Shown one piece after another: positions 1 through 5,566 of a stretch of 5,566 nucleotides of DNA. A program made the translations under genes and the position numbers. The first letter of the stretch is position 1; every line of letters begins with the position of its first letter. Below the pieces are notes generated by a model. That model saw only the letters and a program-made list of their open reading frames with translations, did not search any database and was not told where the DNA came from. Location of the stretch: positions 1 to 5,566 of the forward strand of contig JBATTK010000097.1 of assembly GCA_049670505.1 (NCBI GenBank), written 5' to 3'. The DNA is from JBATTK01 sp049670505 (lineage in GTDB: Bacteria; Bacteroidota; Bacteroidia; Flavobacteriales; Flavobacteriaceae).

Positions 1-13
1 TAATACAGGAGTG

Positions 14-41
14 TTGAAAATGCAGCACTTTTGTAGCATAG
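14..41 (+). promoter_or_regulatory. Possible promoter of the Oar-like receptor gene
   Basis: Bacteroidota promoters typically carry TTG near -33 and TAnnTTTG near -7. CACTTTTG at 26-33 matches the -7 consensus at five of six fixed positions but lacks a TTG at the right distance inside the window. Alternatively TTG at 14-16 is spaced 17 bases from TAGCATAG at 34-41, which matches only the leading TA well. Either placement would leave a short A-rich leader (AAAC repeated three times at 47-58) before the ATG at 68. No Shine-Dalgarno is present, as is usual in this phylum. The match is partial, so this is a candidate only. Confidence 0.28.
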
Positions 42-67
42 ATTAGAAACAAACAAACACTAGAAAA

Positions 68-3000
68 ATGAGAAAAATGTACTTTGTAATTGCCGCATTG
101 TTGTTTACGGCAGTTACTTTCGCACAAGGGGTGACTACATCCGCTATCGGAGGTAAGATAACCGACAACACAGGGGAGCCGCTGCCAGGGGCTAGCGTGG
201 TGGCGGTTCATGTATCTTCTGGGACTACGTACGGTGCAGCTACCGATTTTGATGGCTTTTACAGGATTTCAGGGATGCGTTCGGGCGGACCATACACCAT
301 TACCATATCGTATATAGGTTTTGAGGATTACATAAGTGAAAATGTCTTTTTACAACTAGGTGATTCCAAGAGGATCAGTATTGGTTTGGGGGAGTCCGTG
401 AATGCTTTGGACGAAGTGATAATTACTGCCCAGGCCAGCGGTATATTTGATTCTGGTAAAACAGGAGCAGAAACCAATGTGAGTCAAAAACAGGTAACTA
501 CCTTACCAACAATAGCCAGGAATATTGCTGATTTTGCCAGGTTAACGCCTCAGGCACGGGTGACTCAGGATGATGTAGTGTCCATTAGTGGTCAGAATAA
601 TAGGTTTAATGCTATTTTTATCGATGGTGCGGTAAATAACGATGTATTTGGATTGGCAGGAAATGGCACCAATGGGGGGCAAACGGGGGTAAGTCCTATT
701 TCCTTGGATGCTATTGAATCTTTTCAGATTAACGTTGCACCCTTTGATGTAAGACAATCTGGATTTGCCGGGGGTAGTATCAATGCAATCACAAAATCAG
801 GAACCAACAGATTTGAAGGTTCCGTCTATGGGTTTTCGCGAAATGAAAATCTTTCGGGTAAAACACCTGTAGGACTTGTAGGAGATGACGGGGAACGGGA
901 AAAACTGGATGAGTTTACTGCCCAAACCTATGGTATTCGTATTGGAGGTCCAATTATTGAGGACAAATTATTCTTCTTTATAAACTATGAAAGACAGGAT
1001 AATGAAACACCCCAACCTTTTGATGTTACGACCTTTAGAGGAAATGCAAGGGAAGCGGATTTACAGCAGCTTTCCGATTTATTGAGTAACGATTTTGGGT
1101 ACGATGCCGGGGGTTTTGCAAATAATACGGCATCATTGGAAAGCGATAAATTAATTGCTAAAATAGATTGGAATATTAACGAAAATAATAAACTGTCCTT
1201 AAAACATAGTTATGTAAAGGCGGTTCAACTAGATGCACAGGCATCGAATACAGGTAGTATCAATTTCTTTAACAGGGCCATAAATTTTGAATCCATTACA
1301 AATTCGACCGCTTTGGAACTCAATACACAAATCGGGGACAATATGGCAAACAATTTGGTCATCGGCTACACTACGGTAGATGATAACAGGGATCCGGAAG
1401 GAAGTCCTTTTCCTTCGGTTCAGATTCAAGAAGCTGCCGGGGCTTCCATATTTTTTGGATCGGAGCCTTTTTCTACGGCAAACCTTTTGGAACAAAGGAA
1501 TTTGACAATTACGGATAATTTTGAGATTTATGCGGGTAGACATAATATTACAATTGGTACGAACAACGAATTTTCATCTTCCAAGAATGTATTCTTTAGA
1601 CAGAATTTTGGAGATTATAGGTTCAGCAGCTTGTCAGACTTTCTAAATGGGGAATTACCCAACAGATTTCGTCATGGATATTCTTTATTGGGCGGCTTTG
1701 GAGATGATTCTCAAGGTGCGGCAGAATTTGATTTGTTCCAATTTGGACTTTATGCACAAGATCAAGTAAACGTTACGGATAATTTTAAATTGACTGTCGG
1801 TGTACGAATTGATATTCCTTATTGGGAGGATGGTTTGGAAAATGACGATTTTAATAACCGTTCTATTCCTTTGTTGGAAGCCGCAGGTAAGAACTTGCGC
1901 GATGCCCGCGTTGGCCAAGGTATAGATGCCAATGTACATTTATCACCACGTGTCGGATTTAATTGGGACGTAAAAGGTAATCGGAATACCCAGATAAGAG
2001 GTGGTTTAGGGATTTTTACCTCTAGAATACCTTTGGTATGGCCGGGCGGCACCTATAACAACAATGGTGTCACGGCAGGATTTATTCAAAGAACCGGTGA
2101 TGCAGTTCCTGAATTTAACCCGGATCCCACTACCCAGCTTGCAGATCCTCTTCCGGGAAGTGGTTCGGTAGGTGGACAGGTAGATTTGTTTGCAAAGGAT
2201 TTTAGACTACCACAAGTGTTTAAAACGAATATTGCCTTTGACCAAAAATTACCTGGAGGAATTATATTTTCGGCAGACTTTATTTGGAACGATAATATTA
2301 CTACCGTACTCTATGAAAATATAAACATAGAGGGCCCACAATTTACCACCACAGGTGCAGGTTCGAGGCCCAGTTATGGTTTTGCAAAAGTTGATGGGAC
2401 CTACAGCGATATTTATTTAGGCTATAATACCGGAGAGGGAAGTTCTTACAACGTTGCTGGTACACTGACCAAAAATTTCTACTCTCCAAAATGGGATATC
2501 ACTGCTCAGGCTACCTATTCCTACGGGGATTCAGATGTGATATTGGATGGCACTTCTTCCCAAAACAGTTCACAATGGAGAAATCTGGAAACGGTTAATG
2601 GATCCAACAGGCCAGTTCTGTCCACGTCGGACTTTTCTCCAGGGCACCGTATCATAGCCAATTCAACAGTAGAATTTAAATGGACCGACAATGTTAAGAC
2701 TCGAATAGGCTTGTTTTATGAGGGAGCGAACGGAGAGCCATTTAGTTATGTCATTAATGGCAATTTGTTGGCAGATACAGGTTCGGATTCAGGATTAATA
2801 TTTGTTCCTTCCAATGAAGCCGAGGCTAATTTAGTCGATCTTTTAGATGATGATGACCAAGTAGTACTTACCGCTTCGGAACAATATGCCGCACTAAGTG
2901 AATTTATAGATGGCGATGATTATTTACGAAGTCGTAAAGGAAGGTTTGCGGAAAGAAACGGAGATCGTTCAGATTGGTTTCATATTATCGATTTAAAATT

Positions 3001-3286
3001 TGCTCAGGAATTTGGATTAAAATTTGGGGAAAATACCCATAAGTTGGAGCTCACGGCAGATATTTTCAACTTTACGAATTTGTTGAACAAAGATTGGGGT
3101 GTACGAACATTCACAAACTTTAATCAAGTTCAATTATTCGACTTCGAAGGTTTTGCTGCGGACGGCACCACACCACAGTTTACCTTTGACCCAAGAGCGG
3201 TGGAAACCAATAATATAGTTGATGACGCTGGACTTCAGTCCTCAAGATGGCAAATGCAGATTGGGTTAAGATATAGTTTTAACTAA
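68..3286 (+). CDS. Oar-like TonB-dependent outer-membrane receptor, complete
   Basis: This is a complete 1072-residue TonB-dependent receptor of the Oar-like type, an energised outer-membrane import channel whose substrate cannot be read from sequence. Residues 1-19 form a signal peptide with likely cleavage at TFA/Q. Residues about 25-112 are a carboxypeptidase-regulatory-like beta-sandwich (GKITDNTGEPLPGASV, then YTITISYIGFEDY). LDEVIIT at 114-120 is the likely TonB box. The plug runs to about 245, with LPTIARNIADFARLTPQ (146-162), FIDGAVNNDVFG (184-195) and GGSINAITKSGTN (235-247). The rest is the barrel, with the Oar-family signatures PGHR at 858-861 and FIDGDDYLRSRKGRFAERNG at 946-965, ending in an aromatic strand WQMQIGLRYSFN (1061-1072) that fits BAM-dependent insertion. 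The first ATG is chosen because it supplies the positive n-region MRK; an in-frame ATG at 77 is possible. No SusD partner follows, and a terminator closes the unit, so it is probably monocistronic. The family is certain; the substrate (peptide, protein or other) is unknown. Confidence 0.95.
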   Translation: MRKMYFVIAALLFTAVTFAQGVTTSAIGGKITDNTGEPLPGASVVAVHVSSGTTYGAATDFDGFYRISGMRSGGPYTITISYIGFEDYISENVFLQLGDSKRISIGLGESVNALDEVIITAQASGIFDSGKTGAETNVSQKQVTTLPTIARNIADFARLTPQARVTQDDVVSISGQNNRFNAIFIDGAVNNDVFGLAGNGTNGGQTGVSPISLDAIESFQINVAPFDVRQSGFAGGSINAITKSGTNRFEGSVYGFSRNENLSGKTPVGLVGDDGEREKLDEFTAQTYGIRIGGPIIEDKLFFFINYERQDNETPQPFDVTTFRGNAREADLQQLSDLLSNDFGYDAGGFANNTASLESDKLIAKIDWNINENNKLSLKHSYVKAVQLDAQASNTGSINFFNRAINFESITNSTALELNTQIGDNMANNLVIGYTTVDDNRDPEGSPFPSVQIQEAAGASIFFGSEPFSTANLLEQRNLTITDNFEIYAGRHNITIGTNNEFSSSKNVFFRQNFGDYRFSSLSDFLNGELPNRFRHGYSLLGGFGDDSQGAAEFDLFQFGLYAQDQVNVTDNFKLTVGVRIDIPYWEDGLENDDFNNRSIPLLEAAGKNLRDARVGQGIDANVHLSPRVGFNWDVKGNRNTQIRGGLGIFTSRIPLVWPGGTYNNNGVTAGFIQRTGDAVPEFNPDPTTQLADPLPGSGSVGGQVDLFAKDFRLPQVFKTNIAFDQKLPGGIIFSADFIWNDNITTVLYENINIEGPQFTTTGAGSRPSYGFAKVDGTYSDIYLGYNTGEGSSYNVAGTLTKNFYSPKWDITAQATYSYGDSDVILDGTSSQNSSQWRNLETVNGSNRPVLSTSDFSPGHRIIANSTVEFKWTDNVKTRIGLFYEGANGEPFSYVINGNLLADTGSDSGLIFVPSNEAEANLVDLLDDDDQVVLTASEQYAALSEFIDGDDYLRSRKGRFAERNGDRSDWFHIIDLKFAQEFGLKFGENTHKLELTADIFNFTNLLNKDWGVRTFTNFNQVQLFDFEGFAADGTTPQFTFDPRAVETNNIVDDAGLQSSRWQMQIGLRYSFN

Positions 3287-3313
3287 ACACAATATCTCCA
3301 ACACACTTTTTTT

Positions 3314-3342
3314 AAACCCCGACGGTACCGTCGGGGTTTTTT
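3314..3342 (+). terminator. Strong intrinsic terminator after the receptor gene
   Basis: A perfect 26-base palindrome at 3314-3339 is centred on GGTACC. It can form an 11-base-pair stem rich in GC (CCCCGACG against CGTCGGGG) with a GTAC tetraloop, and it runs directly into six T residues at 3337-3342. It begins 28 bases after the receptor stop codon. The T tract lies on the + strand side only: the other side reads as A residues on the opposite strand, so it should act in the + direction. It separates the receptor from the membrane-protein gene at 3384, so that gene probably needs its own promoter. Confidence 0.9.
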
Positions 3343-3357
3343 ATGCCTAAAAATCAC

Positions 3358-3365
3358 TACTTTTA
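3358..3365 (+). promoter_or_regulatory. Possible -7 element for the four-helix protein gene
   Basis: TACTTTTA matches the Bacteroidota -7 consensus TAnnTTTG at all fixed positions except the final G. It lies 18 bases before the ATG at 3384 and just after the terminator, where a new promoter is expected. No TTG is found at the usual -33 distance, which falls within the terminator arm and T tract. The intervening leader is almost all A and T, with no Shine-Dalgarno. Confidence 0.28.
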
Positions 3366-3383
3366 AAAATTAAAAAAACAACC

Positions 3384-3821
3384 ATGGAAATTTTACAGAC
3401 CGTACATTCTTATTTGGCCTATGTAGTATTGGCCGTTCTCTTTCTTGCCGTGGCCAATGCCATTCTGGGTTTGGTGGGCAACAAAATGTTTACGTTGGAA
3501 AAAGACTTTAGAATAAGTCTTTTTGCCCTTATATTATCCCATTTGCAATTGGTGGTAGGCCTTATTCTGTACTTTATATCTACAAATGGTTTAAAGGCCA
3601 TACAGGAACTGGGTATGGGAGGCATGAATTCCGCGGCACGTCTGCTGGCTTTGGAACATCCGTTGATCAATATCATTGCCATTGTACTTATTACCGTAGG
3701 TTGGTCCAGGCACAAGAAATTTATGGAAGGGAAAAAGAAATTTAAAAGTATCGCTATTTTTTATGGATTGGGATTGCTTCTGATCATGAGCCGTATTCCA
3801 TGGGGGCAGTGGTTCAATTAG
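3384..3821 (+). CDS. Small four-helix inner-membrane protein, cytochrome-b-like, function unknown
   Basis: The product is 145 residues with four predicted membrane helices at about 10-32, 43-65, 90-107 and 121-137, and no cleavable signal peptide. Histidines sit near helix ends or inside them: H8 before helix 1, H53 in helix 2 (SHLQ), H92 at the start of helix 3 (EHP), and H110 just after helix 3 (SRHKK). The loop after helix 3 is strongly basic (RHKKFMEGKKKFK, 109-121), which places it on the cytoplasmic side. It ends in SRIPWGQWFN. I recall similar short proteins in Flavobacteriaceae, some carrying a 'cytochrome B' label, but I cannot verify that here. The paired histidines would allow haem binding, which is inference. 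The start is the ATG at 3384 after an A-rich leader. The gene is isolated: a terminator lies upstream and a convergent gene downstream, so it is not clearly in an operon. It is a real gene, of unassigned role. Confidence 0.85.
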   Translation: MEILQTVHSYLAYVVLAVLFLAVANAILGLVGNKMFTLEKDFRISLFALILSHLQLVVGLILYFISTNGLKAIQELGMGGMNSAARLLALEHPLINIIAIVLITVGWSRHKKFMEGKKKFKSIAIFYGLGLLLIMSRIPWGQWFN

Positions 3822-3826
3822 GACAG

Positions 3827-3856
3827 CTGCCATTTCAGCGAAGGCAGGAATCTGCC
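3827..3856. repeat. Imperfect hairpin in convergent gap, REP-like repeat candidate
   Basis: The 39-base gap between the two convergent stop codons holds CTGCC at 3827-3831, ATTTC at 3832-3836, GGCAG at 3843-3847, GGAAT at 3847-3851 and CTGCC again at 3852-3856. ATTTC and GGAAT pair with one wobble to form an outer stem, while GGCAG can pair with either CTGCC copy, the downstream one giving a five-base-pair stem with a GAAT loop. The word order CATT-(T/C)C-n-CGAAGG-n-GGAATCT resembles the scattered intergenic repeats I recall from many Bacteroidota genomes. Neither strand has a T tract after the stem, so it is a weak intrinsic terminator at best. Confidence 0.4.
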
Positions 3857-3860
3857 CCGT

Positions 3861-4901
3861 TTATTCCGCTTCCCTGATCAAGTATACATATACCGGAAAA
3901 TGATCACTATACCCTCCTGTGTAGCTACCACCCGCATAGGTCCTAAAAGGATACCCTTTGTACGGTCCGTTTTGGGTAATGACGTACGAAGGATTAAAAA
4001 CTCCAGCTTTCCAAAACCGGTAGTGACCTTCCATATGGTTGACCAAATTGGAGGTGAAAAATATCTGGTCGAACAAATTCCATTTATCTCGATAGGCCAA
4101 GGAACCCGCCCCTTTTTTATAAAGTCGCTCCATAGGGTTAAAAAGTTCGTTCGCCTCTAAACTACTCTTCTCTCCCTTGGTCTTTAAAATCTTTTTAAGA
4201 CTATCGTCCGTAGGGTCGTCATTTAAATCGCCCATACTTATGATTTTGGCATCTGGATTCAGTTTTGTGATTGAGTCGAGTATACGCTTATTTAGTTTTG
4301 CGGCGGCTACCCTATAGGGTCTGCTTCTCAGCTCCCCACCACTTCTGGAAGGCCAATGGTTTACGGTAAAATATATTTTTTCATCATCTAAAAAACCCGC
4401 TACTACCAATTGGTCGCGCGTATAATCCCGTTCCTCCTCCTCATTGAATAGAAGTAATCTGTAACTGGCAAAAGAAGTGGGCAGAAATACGTCTTTTTTA
4501 TACAATAGCGCCACATCGATACCCCGCTCATCGGGAGAATCAAAATGAACAATACCATATTTTTTATTCTTTAAATGGGCGTGGTGCACCAAATCTTCCA
4601 AGACCTGTTTGTTCTCTACTTCGCAAAGGCCTATGATATCCGGGGAAGTTTTGGAGATTTTCGCACCGATTTCGGATAATACCTTGGAGATGCTTTCCAC
4701 TTTTGAAGTGTAACGCTCAAAGGTCCAACGGTCCTTTCCCTGTGGGGTGCGATCATCATCGAATATCAAGGAATCATTAATAGTATCAAAAAGATTTTCA
4801 ACATTATAAAAGGCAATGGTCCGTAGCTGATATGATTTCTTCTCTTGGGAAAACCCAAGGAACGAAATAAAAAAGAGTAATGGTAATAATTTAGATTTCA
4901 T
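3861..4901 (-). CDS. Secreted endonuclease/exonuclease/phosphatase (EEP) family hydrolase
   Basis: This is a complete 346-residue metal-dependent hydrolase of the DNase I / exonuclease III / EEP fold, cleaving phosphodiester or phosphomonoester bonds. Residues 1-18 are a signal peptide (MKSKLLPLLFFISFLGFS, cut before Q19), so it acts outside the cytoplasm. All family motifs are present in order: FYNVENLFD (31-39, metal-side N33), CEVEN (93-97, metal-binding E94), RGIDVALLYK (126-135), NHWPSRSGG (181-189, catalytic H182), GDLND (224-228, D225 and N227), FDQIFF (277-282, D278) and SDHFPV (332-337, general-base H334). The length is usual for the bacterial secreted branch. The ATG at 4901 is chosen because it begins the signal peptide. 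It is convergent with the four-helix gene and divergent from the partial receptor at 5066. DNA, RNA, nucleotide or lipid phosphodiesters are all possible substrates; the fold does not decide. Family certain, substrate unknown. Confidence 0.94.
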   Translation of the reverse strand: MKSKLLPLLFFISFLGFSQEKKSYQLRTIAFYNVENLFDTINDSLIFDDDRTPQGKDRWTFERYTSKVESISKVLSEIGAKISKTSPDIIGLCEVENKQVLEDLVHHAHLKNKKYGIVHFDSPDERGIDVALLYKKDVFLPTSFASYRLLLFNEEEERDYTRDQLVVAGFLDDEKIYFTVNHWPSRSGGELRSRPYRVAAAKLNKRILDSITKLNPDAKIISMGDLNDDPTDDSLKKILKTKGEKSSLEANELFNPMERLYKKGAGSLAYRDKWNLFDQIFFTSNLVNHMEGHYRFWKAGVFNPSYVITQNGPYKGYPFRTYAGGSYTGGYSDHFPVYVYLIREAE

Positions 4902-4972
4902 TTAAGGGGTAGCATTTTAGACATCATACCCTTCTTTATTTAAAGGAAAGTAAATTACTACGCTACATACAT

Positions 4973-5002
4973 CGAAAATATAAATTATTTTATGGATTTT
5001 CG
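4973..5002. promoter_or_regulatory. Inverted repeat CGAAAAT-N16-ATTTTCG in divergent region
   Basis: CGAAAAT at 4973-4979 is the exact reverse complement of ATTTTCG at 4996-5002, with a 16-base AT-only spacer apart from its final GG. A second overlapping dyad, AAAATA at 4975-4980 against TATTTT at 4986-4991, shares the left arm. Read on the - strand, the left arm gives TATTTTCG at 4980-4973, one base from the TAnnTTTG -7 consensus and about 72 bases before the hydrolase ATG, so it may be part of that promoter. No -33 TTG is visible. In such AT-rich DNA chance is a real alternative. Confidence 0.25.
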
Positions 5003-5027
5003 TACATATTTATCTACATTCCTGTTC

Positions 5028-5042
5028 TATTTATCATAAATA
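5028..5042. promoter_or_regulatory. Operator-like dyad TATTTAT-C-ATAAATA before the second receptor
   Basis: A perfect 15-base dyad has seven-base arms around a single C. It ends 23 bases before the ATG at 5066, inside the expected core-promoter or leader zone of the receptor gene. The one-base centre makes an RNA hairpin unfavourable, so if it is functional it is more likely a site for a dimeric DNA-binding protein. It consists almost wholly of A and T, so chance occurrence in this AT-rich gap is not excluded. No close match to the TTG / TAnnTTTG promoter consensus was found on the + strand in 4902-5065. Confidence 0.3.
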
Positions 5043-5065
5043 CCAACTGAATAGACCTACCAAGC

Positions 5066-5566
5066 ATGCAAATTCCCATCCTGTTTGCCATTTTCTTGCT
5101 GCCATTTCATAGTATAAGTGCACAAAACGACTATAGGGTTTCTGGGAGTGTAGTGGATAATTTGACAAAACAAGCGGTTTTAAATTGCAAGCTTGCTCTT
5201 GAGGGCGTTAAAGTTTTCGCAAATGCTGATGAAAACGGAGTGTTCAACTTAAATACCCTGTTATCGGGAGATTATATATTGGTTGTTTCTGCCCAAGATT
5301 ACTTGGATAAAAGAATTCCGATCACATTGGAAAATCAATCCTTGGACCTTGGGGTTATCTATCTTGAAAAGGACATCTCTTCCGAAAAGACAGATAATCT
5401 GATTGCATTAACGGATTCCGATCTGTCCAATGATGAAACTGCGTTTATTACTTCAGGGCTCCTTCAGGCAACAAGAGACGTTTTTCTAAATAGGGCGGCT
5501 TTTGATTTCGGACAAGCATTTTTTAGGGTCAGGGGCTATGGGTCTGAAAATGGAAGTGTACTCATC
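5066..5566 (+). CDS. TonB-dependent receptor, N-terminal part, cut by window end
   Basis: The first 167 codons of an outer-membrane TonB-dependent receptor are present, open to the window edge. Residues 1-19 are a signal peptide (MQIPILFAIFLLPFHSISA, cut before Q20). Residues about 23-101 form a carboxypeptidase-regulatory-like domain (YRVSGSVVDNLTKQAV, then SGDYILVVSAQDYLDKRIPITL, ending in LGVIYLEKD). A linker with LIALTDSDL at 112-120 stands where other receptors have a DEVVV-type TonB box. The plug begins about 128, with SGLLQATRDVFLNRAAFDFG (130-149) and FRVRGYGSENGSVLI (153-167). That combination marks a receptor family distinct from the Oar-like one upstream; from memory full members are roughly 900-1000 residues. 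An in-frame TGA at 5048 rules out an earlier start. It is divergent from the hydrolase, with 164 bases between start codons, so the two may share control. The substrate is unknown, and truncation is due to the window, not to damage. Confidence 0.9.
   Translation, partial: MQIPILFAIFLLPFHSISAQNDYRVSGSVVDNLTKQAVLNCKLALEGVKVFANADENGVFNLNTLLSGDYILVVSAQDYLDKRIPITLENQSLDLGVIYLEKDISSEKTDNLIALTDSDLSNDETAFITSGLLQATRDVFLNRAAFDFGQAFFRVRGYGSENGSVLI

Noticed and set aside
47..58. AAAC repeated three times in tandem in the leader of the Oar-like receptor gene, as a possible phase-variation tract
   Set aside because: Three tetranucleotide copies are too few for slipped-strand switching, and A-rich leaders are usual before Bacteroidota start codons.
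1229..1543. Open frame on the - strand inside the Oar-like receptor gene (also 542-757, 1685-1939 and 1819-2052 on the - strand)
   Set aside because: They lie wholly antisense to a clear, full-length receptor gene, show no recognisable domain or signal, and have the odd composition of shadow frames.
2846..2857. Run of four aspartates (residues 927-930) in the Oar-like receptor as a calcium-binding motif
   Set aside because: A bare Asp run in an extracellular barrel loop lacks the spacing of known calcium loops, and such acidic stretches are common in marine flavobacterial proteins.
68..3286. SusC-type receptor of a polysaccharide utilisation locus
   Set aside because: No SusD-like gene follows, a strong terminator does, and the PGHR and FIDGDDYLRSRKGRFAERNG motifs fit the Oar-like family better.
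3827..3856. Efficient bidirectional intrinsic terminator between the convergent genes
   Set aside because: The stems are short and neither strand carries a T tract after them, so it is listed as a repeat-like hairpin instead.
3900..4160. Open frame on the + strand opposite the EEP hydrolase; also - strand frames at 3419-3715 and 3591-3833 opposite the four-helix protein
   Set aside because: The opposing genes have intact motifs or clear membrane helices, while these frames have none.
1..5566. Novel defence system, mobile element or CRISPR array
   Set aside because: No repeat-spacer pattern, transposase, integrase, toxin-antitoxin pair or defence domain is present. The EEP hydrolase has a signal peptide, which argues against an intracellular defence nuclease.

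Overview
The window reads as chromosomal DNA of a marine-type Flavobacteriaceae bacterium (Bacteroidota). The support is two TonB-dependent outer-membrane receptors that both begin with a carboxypeptidase-regulatory-like domain, A-rich leaders without a Shine-Dalgarno sequence before the start codons, short signal peptides ending in A-Q or S-Q, moderate-to-low GC, and protein families typical of that group. The genus cannot be fixed from the sequence alone.

Layout from left to right. (1) A 67-base leader and then a complete 1072-residue Oar-like TonB-dependent receptor on the + strand (68-3286), closed by a strong intrinsic terminator at 3314-3342. (2) A small complete gene on the + strand (3384-3821) for a four-helix membrane protein of 145 residues with intramembrane histidines and no firm function. 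(3) A 39-base convergent gap holding an imperfect hairpin that looks like a REP-type intergenic repeat. (4) A complete secreted endonuclease/exonuclease/phosphatase-fold hydrolase of 346 residues on the - strand (3861-4901), with all catalytic motifs intact. (5) A 164-base divergent intergenic region, AT-rich, with two dyad symmetries. (6) The first 167 codons of a second, different TonB-dependent receptor on the + strand (5066 to the window edge), cut at the window end inside its plug domain.

Taken together this is an envelope and nutrient-acquisition neighbourhood. A secreted phosphodiesterase-type enzyme is transcribed divergently from one receptor and lies about 570 bases from the end of another. 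No SusD-like lipoprotein gene is present, so neither receptor is shown to be part of a polysaccharide utilisation locus here. A shared role, for example extracellular nucleic-acid or phosphate scavenging, is a reasonable guess from context, not something the sequence proves. I see no CRISPR array, RNA gene, insertion sequence, phage gene or defence system. The bulk of the window is ordinary flavobacterial content, and the points worth a second look are the intergenic dyads, the REP-like repeat, the unassigned four-helix protein, and the nuclease-receptor pairing.
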